In this document: piece after piece, positions 1 to 9,122 of the stretch
Position numbering within the stretch: position 1 is the stretch's first letter
Layout of the letters: each line of letters starts with the position of its first letter
Assembly: GCF_018531425.1 (NCBI RefSeq)
Contig: NZ_JAHBOI010000005.1
Span: forward strand, 124,001-188,000
Direction: 5' to 3'
DNA length: 64,000 nucleotides
From: Paenarthrobacter sp. DKR-5
Lineage (GTDB): Bacteria > Actinomycetota > Actinomycetes > Actinomycetales > Micrococcaceae
Notes under the pieces: model-generated
Database searches by the model: none
The model's input: the letters and a program-made list of their open reading frames with translations, nothing else
What the model was told of the DNA's origin: nothing
Program-made: the position numbers and the translations under genes

Positions 1-595
1 CGCCGCGCTCGCCGAGCTCTGGTACGGCCACGGTGTCTCCTTCCGCGATTACCTCTATGTCTCCGGTGAAGTGGGGGTCGGCGGCGGGCTGGTGATCGGC
101 TCGGAGCTGTTCACCGGACCGGCCGGTCACGCGGGGGAGATCGGCCATGTCGTGGTCCACCCGGAGGGTCCCCGCTGCACCTGCGGCGGCCACGGGTGTC
201 TGGAGAAGTTCGCCGGCCAGCAGGCCATCTTCTCCGCCGCCGGCATCGGCGACGATTCCACCGCTTTGCGGATGAGCCACCTGCTCCGCGCCCTCGACGC
301 CGGGAAACCGCGCGCCCTGGCCGCCGTCGAGCAGGCCGGCCACTATCTCGGGGTCGCGGTGGCCTCCGCAGCCCGGCTGATGAACATCTCAGCGGTGGTG
401 CTGGGCGGCCACTTCGCGGCTCTCGAGGAGTGGATCGAACCGGCGCTGCGCCGCAGCCTGGCCAACTTCGCCCCGGGGCTGGTGCCCGACGGGTCGATTG
501 CCTTCTCCGGGCTGCGGCAGACGGCGGCGCTGACAGGCGCCGCCGGCAGCTGCCTGCGTGGCGTGCTCGCCCGCCCTTACGAGCTGATTTCCTGA
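1..595 (+). CDS. ROK family protein (NagC/XylR-type regulator or sugar kinase), 5' truncated
   Basis: The C-terminal 197 residues are visible, reading from base 2; the N-terminus, which would show whether a winged-helix DNA-binding domain precedes the sugar-kinase fold, is outside the window. A glycine-rich VGVGGGLVIG loop is followed by EIGH and the ROK zinc knuckle CTCGGHGCLE (bases about 175-207). The gene is convergent with the minus-strand sugar operon and its last 19 bases overlap the end of that operon's final gene, so it may be the far edge of the same sugar-utilisation locus. ROK family membership is clear; regulator versus kinase cannot be decided from this fragment. Confidence 0.88.
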   Translation, partial: AALAELWYGHGVSFRDYLYVSGEVGVGGGLVIGSELFTGPAGHAGEIGHVVVHPEGPRCTCGGHGCLEKFAGQQAIFSAAGIGDDSTALRMSHLLRALDAGKPRALAAVEQAGHYLGVAVASAARLMNISAVVLGGHFAALEEWIEPALRRSLANFAPGLVPDGSIAFSGLRQTAALTGAAGSCLRGVLARPYELIS

Positions 596-1704
596 GGCTG
601 CCTGTCTTCCTGCGGCTGCACCAGGGATGTGAGTTCGACGACGGCGGGCCGCTCCGCGCTGCTTTCGATCGCCACCGAATTTCCGCTGTGCGCCGACTCG
701 AGCACCGACTCCATGACCTCCAGCACGTGGTAGGCGAGGGCGCCCCCGGCCCGCGGCTCCTCGCCCCGGGGGGTGCGGGCGAGGTCGGCGATGCCGAAGC
801 CGCGTCCGGAATCCGTGTAGCCGGCCGAGACGGGCAGGGTCTCCCACTCGTCAGCCCCCAGGGCGAACAGCTCCACGTCCCCGTCGAAGTGGTTCGGGTC
901 CGGCACCGCGAGCGAGCCGAGCTCGCCGTGGATCTCGATGTTGGGGGACTTGCTCTTGACCGCGTCGAAACTCATCACCAGCGTGGACAGCGCGCCGGAG
1001 GCGTGGGTGAGCACCCCGGTGACATGCGTGTCGATGTTCACCGGCACGCTCTGGCCTTCCCGCGGCCCGGAACCGATGGTGCGCTCCGGGCGGGTGTGGC
1101 TGGCTGCGCCGAGCACTGAAACCACCGGGCCGAGCAGGGTGACCAGGGCGCTGACGTAGTACGGGCCCATGTCCAGCAGCGGTCCGCCACCGGGCTGGTA
1201 GTAGAAGTCCGGGTCCGGATGCCAGCGCTCGTGGCCGGGCGTGACCATGGTCGCGGTGGCGGCGATCGGCTTGCCGATCAGGCCGTCGTCGATCGCCTTG
1301 CGGGCCGTCTGGATGCCGGTTCCCAGCACGGTGTCCGGGGCACAGCCGACGACGACGCCGGCCTTGCGCGCCGCGTCCAGCACCTCGCGGGCCTGGCCGG
1401 TGGTGGCAGCGAGCGGCTTCTCGCCGTACACGCTTTTGCCGGCCGCGATCGCCTTCAGGGCGACCTCGGCGTGGGCCGCCGGGATGGTCAGGTTCAGGAC
1501 CAGGTCGACGTCGCCGGCGCTGAGCAGCTCCTCGACCGGCATGGCGCGGACGCCGTCGTAGCCGTCTGCCACGGCCTGGGCCCGCGCCGGGTCGAGGTCC
1601 GCCACCGCGACGAGGTTCACGTCGTCGAACCGGCGGAAATTCTCCAGGTACTGGCTGATGATCTTCCCGCAGCCAATGATTCCTACGTTTAACGGCTTGC
1701 CCAC
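577..1704 (-). CDS. Gfo/Idh/MocA family oxidoreductase
   Basis: A 375-residue NAD(P)-dependent sugar dehydrogenase. The N-terminal Rossmann fold has VGIIGCGKI (residues 7-15); the conserved EKP that carries the catalytic lysine is at 95-97; the second domain has GGGPLLDMGPYYV (172-184), where substrate-facing residues lie in this family. It starts at a GTG at 1704 with GAAAGGGG upstream and overlaps the ThuA-like gene's 3' end by 16 bases, so the two are translationally linked. It is the last gene of a seven-gene minus-strand operon that also has a second Gfo/Idh/MocA enzyme, suggesting oxidation of an imported glycoside or polyol. The pairing with ThuA resembles the ThuA/ThuB pair of rhizobial trehalose catabolism. 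The substrate is not readable from sequence. Confidence 0.93.
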   Translation of the reverse strand: MGKPLNVGIIGCGKIISQYLENFRRFDDVNLVAVADLDPARAQAVADGYDGVRAMPVEELLSAGDVDLVLNLTIPAAHAEVALKAIAAGKSVYGEKPLAATTGQAREVLDAARKAGVVVGCAPDTVLGTGIQTARKAIDDGLIGKPIAATATMVTPGHERWHPDPDFYYQPGGGPLLDMGPYYVSALVTLLGPVVSVLGAASHTRPERTIGSGPREGQSVPVNIDTHVTGVLTHASGALSTLVMSFDAVKSKSPNIEIHGELGSLAVPDPNHFDGDVELFALGADEWETLPVSAGYTDSGRGFGIADLARTPRGEEPRAGGALAYHVLEVMESVLESAHSGNSVAIESSAERPAVVELTSLVQPQEDRQPQEISS

Positions 1705-2390
1705 AGCAGGCCCCTTTCAATGATTGTGCGGACGTTGCTGTCCTGGAGGATTTCCACCCGGTGGCCGGGCGTGGAGACGAAGATCCGGCCCTTGCCCCAC
1801 TGGCGTGTCCAGATGGCCGGGGAGGTCACCTCGCGGTTCCAGGGGTCCCATTCGCGCACCTTCTGGGTGGTGGTGGCGAGGACGTCGATGTAGTCGTCGG
1901 AGAGGACCCAGTACTGCTCGGTGACGAGCTTGAAGTCGCTGATGCCCTGGGTGATCGGGTGCTCCGCGGCGGCCGGGAGCATGTTCACCGTATACGGCAC
2001 GTAGTTGTCGGACTGCTCGCCGGTGCGTTCTGAGGGGTGCTTGCCCGGGTGGCAGGCGAACTGGCCGCCGATCAGGTGCAGGTAGTCCGAGGTGTTGCGG
2101 TACGAGTCGGCAATCCCGCCGTGCCAGCCGGCCAGGCCGGTGCCGTTCTCGACGGCGCTGCGCAGGCCCTCGAACTCGTCCTTCTCGATCGTGGACATCG
2201 TCATGCACTGCATCACCAGGTCCACGGTGGCCATGTACTCGGCGTCGGCGTAAATCTTCGGAGATTCCTCCACCCGCACGTCGTAGCCGTTGGACTTCAG
2301 GTAGGGAATGAACAGGTCGGTGGCTTCGACGGGCTGGTGGCCGTCCCAGCCGCCGCGCACCACGAGGGCTGTCTTGGTTTCGGTTGTCAC
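1689..2390 (-). CDS. ThuA-like domain protein
   Basis: A 233-residue cytoplasmic protein of the ThuA-like (class I glutamine amidotransferase-like fold) family. The start is an N-terminal strand with LVVRGGWDGHQP (residues about 9-20); the conserved GWHGGIADSYRNTSDY segment and GGQFACHPG lie mid-protein, and a WTRQWGKGRIFVSTPGH segment near the C-terminus is typical. It starts at GTG 2390 with AAGGAA spaced 6 bases. In rhizobia ThuA works with the Gfo/Idh/MocA protein ThuB in trehalose catabolism through a 3-keto intermediate; here it sits directly before such an enzyme and shares 16 bases with it. By inference it acts on a keto-sugar made by one of the two dehydrogenases. The exact reaction of the family is poorly known. 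Confidence 0.88.
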   Translation of the reverse strand: MTTETKTALVVRGGWDGHQPVEATDLFIPYLKSNGYDVRVEESPKIYADAEYMATVDLVMQCMTMSTIEKDEFEGLRSAVENGTGLAGWHGGIADSYRNTSDYLHLIGGQFACHPGKHPSERTGEQSDNYVPYTVNMLPAAAEHPITQGISDFKLVTEQYWVLSDDYIDVLATTTQKVREWDPWNREVTSPAIWTRQWGKGRIFVSTPGHRVEILQDSNVRTIIERGLLWASR

Positions 2391-2414
2391 TGGTTTCCTT
2401 AGGCTCGGGTGCGC

Positions 2415-3419
2415 TCAGCGTTTGCTGAAGGCGGCGTCGAATGCTGCGGCGGGCGGGGTGATGGCGGCGAGTTCCTTGACCATGGCCAGCGCCTGGGGAG
2501 CGCCGATGAGGCGGTCCATGCCGGCGTCCTCCCACTCGATGCTGGTCGGTCCCTGGTAGCCGATGGCGTTGAGGGTGCGGAAGATCGGTCCCCACTTCAC
2601 ATCCCCGTGCCCGGCGGTGACGAAGTCCCAGCCGCGGCGCGGGTCCGCCCAGGGCAGGTGCGAGCCGAGCCGGCCGTTGCGCCCGTTGAGCTGGCGGACG
2701 GATTCCTTGACGTGGACGTGGAAGATCTTCTCGGCGAAGTCCTGCAGGAACATGACCGGGTCAAGGTCCTGCCAGATGAAGTGGGAAGGGTCGAAGTTCA
2801 GGCCGAAGTTCTCCCGGTGGCCGACGGCGTCCAGGGTGCGTTTGGCGGTCCAGTAGTCGTAGGCGATCTCGGAGGGGTGCACCTCGAGGGCGAAGCGGAC
2901 TCCTTCGGCGTCGAAGACGTCCAGGATCGGGTTCCAGCGGTCGGCGAAGTCCTGGTAGCCGCGTTCGATCATCGCGTCCGAGGCCGGCGGGAACATCGCC
3001 ACGGCCTTCCAGATCGAGGAGCCCGTGAACCCGGTGACGGTTTTCACCCCCAGCCGGGCGGCGGTCCGGGCGGTGGCCTTCATGACCTCCGCGGCGCGGG
3101 TGCGCACACCTTCCGGGTCGCCGTCGCCCCAGACCTCGGGAGCGAGGATGTCCTGGTGGCGCTCGTCGATCGGGTCGTCGCACACGGCCTGGCCGGTGAG
3201 GTGGTTGGCGATGGCGTGCACTTTGAGGTGGTGCTTGTCCAGGATGTCGAGGCGGCTTTGCAGGTACGCGTCGTCCTCGGCGGCGCGGACCGGGTCCAGA
3301 TGGTCGCCCCAGCAGGCAATTTCGAGGCCGTCGAAGCCCCATTCCCCGGCAAGGCGGGCCACTTCCTCGAAGGGCAGGTCGGCCCACTGGCCGGTGAAGA
3401 GCGTAATCGGGCGGGTCAT
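2415..3419 (-). CDS. Sugar phosphate isomerase/epimerase (xylose isomerase-like TIM barrel)
   Basis: A 334-residue AP-endonuclease-2/xylose-isomerase-type TIM barrel. Likely metal ligands are recognisable in order: the Glu of LEVHP, Asp/His of FDPSHF, His of FHVHVKE and Glu of SIEWED. ATG 3419 is chosen because it has AGGAAG upstream and makes an ATGA overlap with the stop of the upstream dehydrogenase; longer readings have no family similarity. It is coupled to a Gfo/Idh/MocA gene on each side of ThuA. Relatives act as epimerases, isomerases, or as keto-sugar eliminating enzymes in 3-keto-glycoside pathways. The latter would fit this context but is inference. Confidence 0.93.
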   Translation of the reverse strand: MTRPITLFTGQWADLPFEEVARLAGEWGFDGLEIACWGDHLDPVRAAEDDAYLQSRLDILDKHHLKVHAIANHLTGQAVCDDPIDERHQDILAPEVWGDGDPEGVRTRAAEVMKATARTAARLGVKTVTGFTGSSIWKAVAMFPPASDAMIERGYQDFADRWNPILDVFDAEGVRFALEVHPSEIAYDYWTAKRTLDAVGHRENFGLNFDPSHFIWQDLDPVMFLQDFAEKIFHVHVKESVRQLNGRNGRLGSHLPWADPRRGWDFVTAGHGDVKWGPIFRTLNAIGYQGPTSIEWEDAGMDRLIGAPQALAMVKELAAITPPAAAFDAAFSKR

Positions 3420-4624
3420 TTCTCTTCCTTTCGGATCGGCTGCCAGCGGCTCTGGGCGGCGGCGCTGGCTTCGACGGCGGCCAGCACCTGCTGCACCTGC
3501 AAGGCGTCGGCAAACGAGGGGGCCGGCTGGCGGTGTTCGGCCAGGGCGTTGACGAGGTCCACGACCTGGTGGGTGAAGCCGTGTTCGTACCCGAGGCCGT
3601 GGCCGGTGGGCCACCAGTTGCCCACGTACGGGTGCTCCGGTTCGGTAACGAGGATGCGGCGGAAGCCGGCGTCGGCGCCGTCGGCAGCGTCGTAGTACCA
3701 GAGGACGTTCATGTCCTCGAAGTCGAAGGCGAGCGAGCCTGCCGTGCCGTTGAGCTCCAACCGCATGGCGTTGCGCCGGCCGAGGGCGAAGCGGGTGGCC
3801 TCGAAAACGCCGATGGCGCCTGCGGCTCCGTTGCCGCCGTCGAAGCGGGCGCTGAAGACGGCGGCGTCATCGACCGTCACCGGCCCGCGCGGAACATCCT
3901 CCCCCGCGGCGCCGTGGCCGCCGAGGCCGACCAGGTCCCCGCCGAGCGGTCGCTCCTTGACGAACGTCTCCGTCAGGGCCGAAACCCCGGCGATGTTCTG
4001 CCCGGTGATCCACTGTGCGGCGTCGATGATGTGAGCGCCGATGTCGCCCAGGGCTCCGGAGCCGGACTTGGTCCTGTCCAGCCGCCAGGTCAGCGGCGCG
4101 TTCTCGTCCGAGAGCCAGTCCTGGAGGTACTGCGCCCGGACGTGCCGGATGCCGCCCAGGCGGCCCTGCTCGACGAACCTCCTGGCCAGGGCCAGGGCCG
4201 GGGTGCGGCGGTAGCTGAACCCGCACATCGAGAACACCCCGCGTTCGGCGGCGGCCTCCGCGGCCGCGGTCATCCGTTCGGCCTCCTGCACCGAGTTGGC
4301 CAGCGGTTTTTCGCACAGAACGTGCTTGCCGGCCTCCAGCGCGGCGATGGCGATCTCGGCGTGCGTGTCCCCGGGCGTGCAGATGTCGATCAGGTCGATG
4401 TCGTCCCGGTGGATGAGCGCCCGCCAGTCCGTCTCGGTGGACTCCCAGCCGAGCCTGTCCGCGGCGGCCCGGACCGCGTCCGGGTTGCGCCCGGCCACGG
4501 CGGCGAGTTCAGGGCGCAGCGGCAGGTCGAAGAAGCGCGGGGCGGTGCGCCAGGCGTGCGAGTGGGCGGCGCCCATGAAGGCGTAACCCACCATGCCGAC
4601 CCGCAAAGGCTTAGCGGTGGTCAT
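3416..4624 (-). CDS. Gfo/Idh/MocA family oxidoreductase
   Basis: A 402-residue NAD(P)-dependent dehydrogenase. [10 protein letters not shown] (residues 9-18) is the Rossmann loop, EKP is at 105-107, and [14 protein letters not shown] (188-201) is the substrate-domain signature. The length is typical for the larger members that act on inositols and glycosides. Start at ATG 4624 with AAAGGA about 6 bases upstream; an in-frame TTG one codon earlier is possible. It follows the MalG-type permease by 19 bases and overlaps the isomerase gene by 4, so it is the first catabolic enzyme after the transporter. It is clearly diverged from the other family member at the end of this operon, so each probably handles a different step or partner. 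Confidence 0.94.
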   Translation of the reverse strand: MTTAKPLRVGMVGYAFMGAAHSHAWRTAPRFFDLPLRPELAAVAGRNPDAVRAAADRLGWESTETDWRALIHRDDIDLIDICTPGDTHAEIAIAALEAGKHVLCEKPLANSVQEAERMTAAAEAAAERGVFSMCGFSYRRTPALALARRFVEQGRLGGIRHVRAQYLQDWLSDENAPLTWRLDRTKSGSGALGDIGAHIIDAAQWITGQNIAGVSALTETFVKERPLGGDLVGLGGHGAAGEDVPRGPVTVDDAAVFSARFDGGNGAAGAIGVFEATRFALGRRNAMRLELNGTAGSLAFDFEDMNVLWYYDAADGADAGFRRILVTEPEHPYVGNWWPTGHGLGYEHGFTHQVVDLVNALAEHRQPAPSFADALQVQQVLAAVEASAAAQSRWQPIRKEEK

Positions 4625-4643
4625 CAATGGTCCTTTCGGGAAT

Positions 4644-5540
4644 CTACTTGCTGAAACCGGCGGTGAGTCCGCTGAGGAGCTGGCGGCGGGCGACCACGTA
4701 GATCACCAGCAGCGGCAGCGTCGCCAGCACGACGGAGGCAAGGACGGCGGGGATGTTGACGCTGAATTCGCCCTGGAAGGTCCACAGCGACAGCGGCAGT
4801 ACCCGGGTGGCCGGGCTCTGCGTCAGGATCAGCGGGAACAGGAACCCGTTCCAGACACCGAGGGCGTTGTAGATGCCGACCGTGACCACGGCGGGCCGCG
4901 TCATCGGCAGCGCCAGCCGCCACATCATCGCCCAGTCGGAGCAGCCGTCCAGGCGCATCGACTCGAACAGCTCGTTGGGCACGTCCCGCATGAAGTTGGA
5001 CAGGATCAGCACCGAAATCGGGATCGCGAAGGCAATCGAGGGCAGGATCAGGGCCAGCAGGGTGTCGTAGAGGTGCGCGCGGGTGATCATCCAGTAGATC
5101 GGGATGATCGTCGCGTGCAGCGGGATGGCCAGGCCGAGCAGGAAGAGGCTGTTCGTCCAGCTCAGGAACCGGCTCTTTCCGCGGACAATCGCGTAGGCGG
5201 CCATGAAGGAGATCAGCAGCGCCGGAATCACGCTGCCCAGCGTCACCACAAGGCTGTTGAAGAAGTACATCGCGAAATCGTTCTCGAGCACCAGCTTGTA
5301 GTTGTCCAGCGTCGGCTCGGTGGGCGGCAGCATCGGGTTCGAGGTGAAGAAACCGGCCTGGTTCTTCAGGCTGGTGACCACCACGTAGTAGATGGGCAGG
5401 ATGATGATCGCCAGCCACACCCAGCCGCCGAGCCCGCCGAGCAGGTTCGGCCGGAAGCGGCCGGGGCCCTTGGTTCGGGGCCGCGGGCTGGCGGTCTGCC
5501 GGGTCACCGGCGGGACGGGGAGCTGGGTGGTGGAAGCCAT
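4644..5540 (-). CDS. Carbohydrate ABC transporter permease, MalG type
   Basis: A 298-residue inner-membrane permease with about six membrane segments. A proline/threonine-rich cytoplasmic N-terminus precedes the first segment (LAIIILPIYYVVVTSLK). The EAA loop that docks the ATPase is seen as ELFESMRLDGCSDWAMMWRLALP. The C-terminus ends in the usual LLSGLTAGFSK form of MalG-type partners. ATG 5540 shares one base with the stop of the upstream permease gene, fixing the start. No ATPase gene is in the operon, so energising by a shared MsiK-like ATPase is likely. Confidence 0.95.
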   Translation of the reverse strand: MASTTQLPVPPVTRQTASPRPRTKGPGRFRPNLLGGLGGWVWLAIIILPIYYVVVTSLKNQAGFFTSNPMLPPTEPTLDNYKLVLENDFAMYFFNSLVVTLGSVIPALLISFMAAYAIVRGKSRFLSWTNSLFLLGLAIPLHATIIPIYWMITRAHLYDTLLALILPSIAFAIPISVLILSNFMRDVPNELFESMRLDGCSDWAMMWRLALPMTRPAVVTVGIYNALGVWNGFLFPLILTQSPATRVLPLSLWTFQGEFSVNIPAVLASVVLATLPLLVIYVVARRQLLSGLTAGFSK

Positions 5541-6442
5541 CAGGCACCTTCCAATTGGCTTGCATTCCGGTTCCGGCCGCCCAGGCGCTGGAGCAGCAGC
5601 GCCAGGCCCAGTCCAATGACCACGAGGATGACACCGAGGGCGCTCGCGGCACCCATGTCGTTGGCCTTGAAACCGGTGAGGTACATGTGCAGGGGGAGCA
5701 GGCGGGTGGTGTAGCCGGGGCCGCCGCCGGTGAGGACGAACACGAGGTCGAAGTAGGCCAGCGAGCCGACCACCATCAGGGTGGAGGACGTGATGATGGT
5801 GTACTTCAGCTGCGGGAGCGTGATGTGCAGGAACTGCTGCACCCGGCCGGCGCCGTCGATCTGTGCCGCCTCGTAGAAGGACGCGGGGATCTGCCGGACA
5901 CCGCCTTGGTAGATGAGCGTGTGGAACGGCACGAACTGCCAGGCGATCACGAACACGACCACGAACAGCACCAGGTCCGAGTTGCCCAGCCAGTCCTGTG
6001 CGAGGAACGGGAGCCCCAGCCCGGGGCCGAGCCCGAAGTTCGGGTCCAGCAGGGCCTTGTAGGCAATCGCGACCGCGGCCGATGAGAGCAGCAGCGGGAT
6101 GAAGTAGAGCACCGCAAGGGCGGCGCGGTATTTCTGGCCGCCGGCCGTGAAGACCCCGAGCAGCAGGCTGATGGGCGCCTGCACGATGAAGGAGAAGAAC
6201 ATGATCTTCGCCGTCACCCAAAGGGCATTTCCGGTGACGGGATCGGTCAGGACGGTCTTCCAGCTGGAGAAACCGTCAACCTGAATTTCGCCCAGCCCGT
6301 CCCAGCGGGTGAAGCTGAGCGCGACGACGCCGATCAGCGGGATGATCGCGAAGACCAGGAAGAACACGAGGGCTGGCGCTGCCAGCCACCCCGACGGGCC
6401 CTTGTCGCGGGCCCGCCGGGGGGAACTGGTTGTGGTTGACAC
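5540..6442 (-). CDS. Carbohydrate ABC transporter permease, MalF type
   Basis: A 300-residue permease with six predicted membrane segments beginning at WLAAPALVFFLVFAIIPLIGV. The EAA-type loop reads SFYEAAQIDGAGRVQQFLHITLP. It starts at GTG 6442, three bases after the binding-protein stop, and overlaps the next permease by one base. Together with that partner it forms the membrane channel for the substrate delivered by the lipoprotein encoded just upstream. Confidence 0.95.
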   Translation of the reverse strand: MSTTTSSPRRARDKGPSGWLAAPALVFFLVFAIIPLIGVVALSFTRWDGLGEIQVDGFSSWKTVLTDPVTGNALWVTAKIMFFSFIVQAPISLLLGVFTAGGQKYRAALAVLYFIPLLLSSAAVAIAYKALLDPNFGLGPGLGLPFLAQDWLGNSDLVLFVVVFVIAWQFVPFHTLIYQGGVRQIPASFYEAAQIDGAGRVQQFLHITLPQLKYTIITSSTLMVVGSLAYFDLVFVLTGGGPGYTTRLLPLHMYLTGFKANDMGAASALGVILVVIGLGLALLLQRLGGRNRNASQLEGA

Positions 6443-6445
6443 TGA

Positions 6446-7771
6446 TTACTTTCCGATCGTCGCGTTCATGGTCGACACGAACTGTTCGGGGGTGATCTTC
6501 TTCAGGAAGATCTGGTCCAGGTTGGCGAGCATTGCGTCGCCCTGGGCCGGGCTGAGGGCCTGATCCCAGGAGAGAGTGAAGCTGGGGGCGTTCTTCGCCA
6601 TGCCGTAGACGTAGGTGAGGAAGTCCTTGTCCGGGGACGCCGCCAGCTTGCTTTCGATGCCGGTGACGACCGGGACGGCGCCCGAGTCGATCAGGTCCTG
6701 GGTGTTCTGGTCGGTGAACATGCCGCTCTTGACGTAGTCCAGGGCCGCCTTCTTCTGCTTGTCAGTGGCCTTGGAGGAGATGGACCAGAAGTTGGACGGG
6801 TTGCCGACGACGTCGGCCGGATCGCCCTTGCCGCCGGAGACGGTCGGGAACGTCGAGAAGCCGAGCTTGCCGCTCTTGACGAAGTCCGGCGCGTCCTTCT
6901 TCATGCCCTGGTAGATCCAGCCGCCCTGCAGAATCATGGCGGCCTTGCCGGTGTAGAGCAGGGCCTGGTCGGCGTTGCTGTCCGCGGCGATGGAGGAGAA
7001 GCCGTTGACGAAGCCGCCGGCGTCGACCAGCTGCTGGATCTTCGTGAGAGCCTCGGTGACGGCGGGGTTGGACCAGGCGTTGGGCTTGTTTGCGGCGATG
7101 TCCGCGAACACCTGCGGGCCGCCGATGCGCTCCACCAGGTACTCCAGCCACATCAGGTCCGGCCACTTGGACTGGCCGCCGAGGGAGAACGGGGCAATGC
7201 CCGCGTCCTTGAACTTCGGCACGAGGGCCATGAGCTCATCCCAGGTCTTCGGCGGCTGCACGCCGACCTTGGCGAACACGTCCTTGTTGAAGTACAGCAC
7301 CACGGGCTGGACGTTGTTGTTCGGCAGGGCGTAGGTCTTGCCGTTGATGACCCCGTTCTTGAGCACGGCGGGCAGGTAGCGGCTCTTCACTTCCGGGTTC
7401 TGCTTCACAAAGTCGGACAGATCGGCCACCTGGCCCGCATCGACATACGACTTCAGCACGCCGCCGCCCCAGCCGTAAATGAACGTGGGCCCTTGGCCGG
7501 CGCCGACGGCGGTGCGGACCTTGGTCTTGTAGGCATCATTGGCAAAGAAGTCCAGCTTGATGGTTTCGTCCGAGTGCGCCTTGTTCCAGGCATCCACCGA
7601 CTTCTGCAGGACGGGCTGGTTTCCGCCGGTGAGGCCCCACATGGTGGCCGAATCGGCGTTGGTGCCCGACCCTGCAGGGCCGCTGGAGCCGCAGGCCGCC
7701 AGGCTGATGGTGAGCGCGGCGGCGGAGACTGCCATGGCGGCCGAGCGCAACTTGCGAATGTTCATGTGCAT
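6446..7771 (-). CDS. Extracellular sugar-binding lipoprotein of an ABC transporter
   Basis: A 441-residue solute-binding protein of the MalE-like cluster 1 fold. The N-terminus is a lipoprotein signal: a basic start, a hydrophobic run and the lipobox LAAC followed by GSSG, so the mature protein is anchored to the outer face of the membrane. GGxxP-type and tryptophan-rich segments (MWGLTGGNQP, LMWLEYL, GGWIYQGM) are typical of sugar binders. ATG 7771 is used; an in-frame ATG at 7765 is equally possible. The upstream GGAGG is rather far away. It is the first gene of the operon and probably the most highly expressed. The ligand is not predictable; operon content suggests a glucoside or trehalose-like disaccharide. 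Confidence 0.94.
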   Translation of the reverse strand: MHMNIRKLRSAAMAVSAAALTISLAACGSSGPAGSGTNADSATMWGLTGGNQPVLQKSVDAWNKAHSDETIKLDFFANDAYKTKVRTAVGAGQGPTFIYGWGGGVLKSYVDAGQVADLSDFVKQNPEVKSRYLPAVLKNGVINGKTYALPNNNVQPVVLYFNKDVFAKVGVQPPKTWDELMALVPKFKDAGIAPFSLGGQSKWPDLMWLEYLVERIGGPQVFADIAANKPNAWSNPAVTEALTKIQQLVDAGGFVNGFSSIAADSNADQALLYTGKAAMILQGGWIYQGMKKDAPDFVKSGKLGFSTFPTVSGGKGDPADVVGNPSNFWSISSKATDKQKKAALDYVKSGMFTDQNTQDLIDSGAVPVVTGIESKLAASPDKDFLTYVYGMAKNAPSFTLSWDQALSPAQGDAMLANLDQIFLKKITPEQFVSTMNATIGK

Positions 7772-7887
7772 TTTCCGTTCATCCTCCGGCGGCCGACACT
7801 GGCCGTCCGGGTAGTGGGTGGGAGCTTCCGCCGTCTCTGAACCGGAAGCCGTCCAACTGGGTGCTGTCAACGAAAGAGGCTTCGCAA

Positions 7888-7907
7888 ATTTCGAAATATT
7901 TCGAAGT
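7888..7907. promoter_or_regulatory. Tandem LacI-type operators
   Basis: Two adjacent 10-mers with a central CG, ATTTCGAAAT (7888-7897) and ATTTCGAAGT (7898-7907), lie exactly one helical turn apart in the binding-protein promoter region. They also form one 16-bp perfect palindrome (7890-7905). A third copy is beside the divergent LacI gene. A central CG is usual for LacI-family operators, so this is the likely binding site of the 8065-9111 product. Confidence 0.7.
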
Positions 7908-8041
7908 CCGGTCGGCCCGTAGCAGCAAACCTAGCTGTGAGGGATATCACCGTCAAGGGAATCCAAGAAAAAAGTTCACGATGTTTACTAATGGGGATTG
8001 ACCGCGGTAACTCTGTCCCCCACACTGGGCTTAGCGAAATT

Positions 8042-8051
8042 ATTTCGAAAG
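8042..8051. promoter_or_regulatory. LacI-type operator near the regulator start
   Basis: ATTTCGAAAG with a central CG lies 13 bases before the LacI-family start codon and matches the two sites at 7888-7907. The flanking bases CGAAAT-T-ATTTCG (8035-8047) add extra dyad symmetry. Its position over the probable leader suggests autoregulation and possible looping with the distal pair. Confidence 0.62.
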
Positions 8052-8064
8052 ATTCGAGGCAAAT

Positions 8065-9111
8065 ATGACGACCGTGGTGCGCCCGCCGAAGCCCACCCTC
8101 GCAGCCGTCGCCCGCGCTGCCGGTGTCTCCGCCCCCACGGTCTCCAAGGTGGTCAACGGCCGGGACGACGTCGCCCCCGGCACCCGTGCACGGGTGCTGG
8201 CCGCCCTGGAGGACGCCGGCTACCAGTCGCCGGTGCAGCGGCGCAATGCCGCGCCGGCAACCACTGTCGTGGACCTCGTCTTCGATGCGCTGGATTCCGC
8301 CTACACCATCGAGGTCCTCAACGGCGTGCTGGAGTTCGCGGCAGTGTCCGACGTCGAGGTCCTGGTCAGTGTGAACCGGGACCAGCCCGCGAGCAGGCTC
8401 AGCCCGGAGCGCCGCGCCCAGCGCATGCTCGAGGAGGGCCGGAGCGGGATGATCGTCGTGACCTCCGCGTTCAGCGTTCCGCAGCTCGCCGCGTTTCGCC
8501 GCCGGCAGATCCCCGTCGTCGTCATCGATCCGCTGAACCCGCCCGCGGGCGACGTCGTCAGCGTCGGGGCGACGAACTGGGCCGGGGGCAAGGCGGCCAC
8601 CGAACATCTGCTCGAACTGGGGCACCGCCGGATCGCCTACCTCGGAGGGCCGGCCGCGGCCGAATGCAGCCAGGCGCGCCAGCACGGGTACATGGCGGCG
8701 CTGATGGCGCGGGGGATTCCGGTGAACCCCGAGTACATCCTGCCGGGCAGCTTCCGCTCCGAGCACGGAGTCCGCGGCTTGAAGGCGCTGCTGGAGCTCA
8801 AGGAACGGCCGACGGCCATCTTCGCGGCGAACGACAGCATCGCGCTGGGGGTGCTCGGGGAGGCCCGCCGCCAAGGGGTCCGCATTCCGGAGGAGCTGAG
8901 CCTCGTCGGGTTCGATAGCACCTACCAGGCCGAAGAGGCTGTCCCTGCGCTCACCTCGGTGGCGCAGCCGCTGCGCGAGATGGGCCGGGCCGCGCTGCGG
9001 TCCGTGCTCCGCGAGCTGCGGGGCGAGGTCCTCGACTCGCACCGGGTGGAGCTCGCCACCCAGCTTGTCGTGCGCGAATCGACCGCGCCTCCGGCAGCGC
9101 CTGCCGGATAG
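8065..9111 (+). CDS. LacI family transcriptional regulator
   Basis: A 348-residue repressor-type protein. The N-terminal helix-turn-helix is TLAAVARAAGVSAPTVSKVVNG (residues about 11-32), followed by a hinge, then the periplasmic-binding-protein-like effector domain with typical LGHRRIAYLGGP and PTAIFAANDSIALGVL segments. It is divergent from the seven-gene sugar operon and the 293-bp space between them holds three matching operators. It probably represses the operon until an operon-derived sugar is present. Confidence 0.95.
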   Translation: MTTVVRPPKPTLAAVARAAGVSAPTVSKVVNGRDDVAPGTRARVLAALEDAGYQSPVQRRNAAPATTVVDLVFDALDSAYTIEVLNGVLEFAAVSDVEVLVSVNRDQPASRLSPERRAQRMLEEGRSGMIVVTSAFSVPQLAAFRRRQIPVVVIDPLNPPAGDVVSVGATNWAGGKAATEHLLELGHRRIAYLGGPAAAECSQARQHGYMAALMARGIPVNPEYILPGSFRSEHGVRGLKALLELKERPTAIFAANDSIALGVLGEARRQGVRIPEELSLVGFDSTYQAEEAVPALTSVAQPLREMGRAALRSVLRELRGEVLDSHRVELATQLVVRESTAPPAAPAG

Positions 9112-9122
9112 GACGGCCCCGC

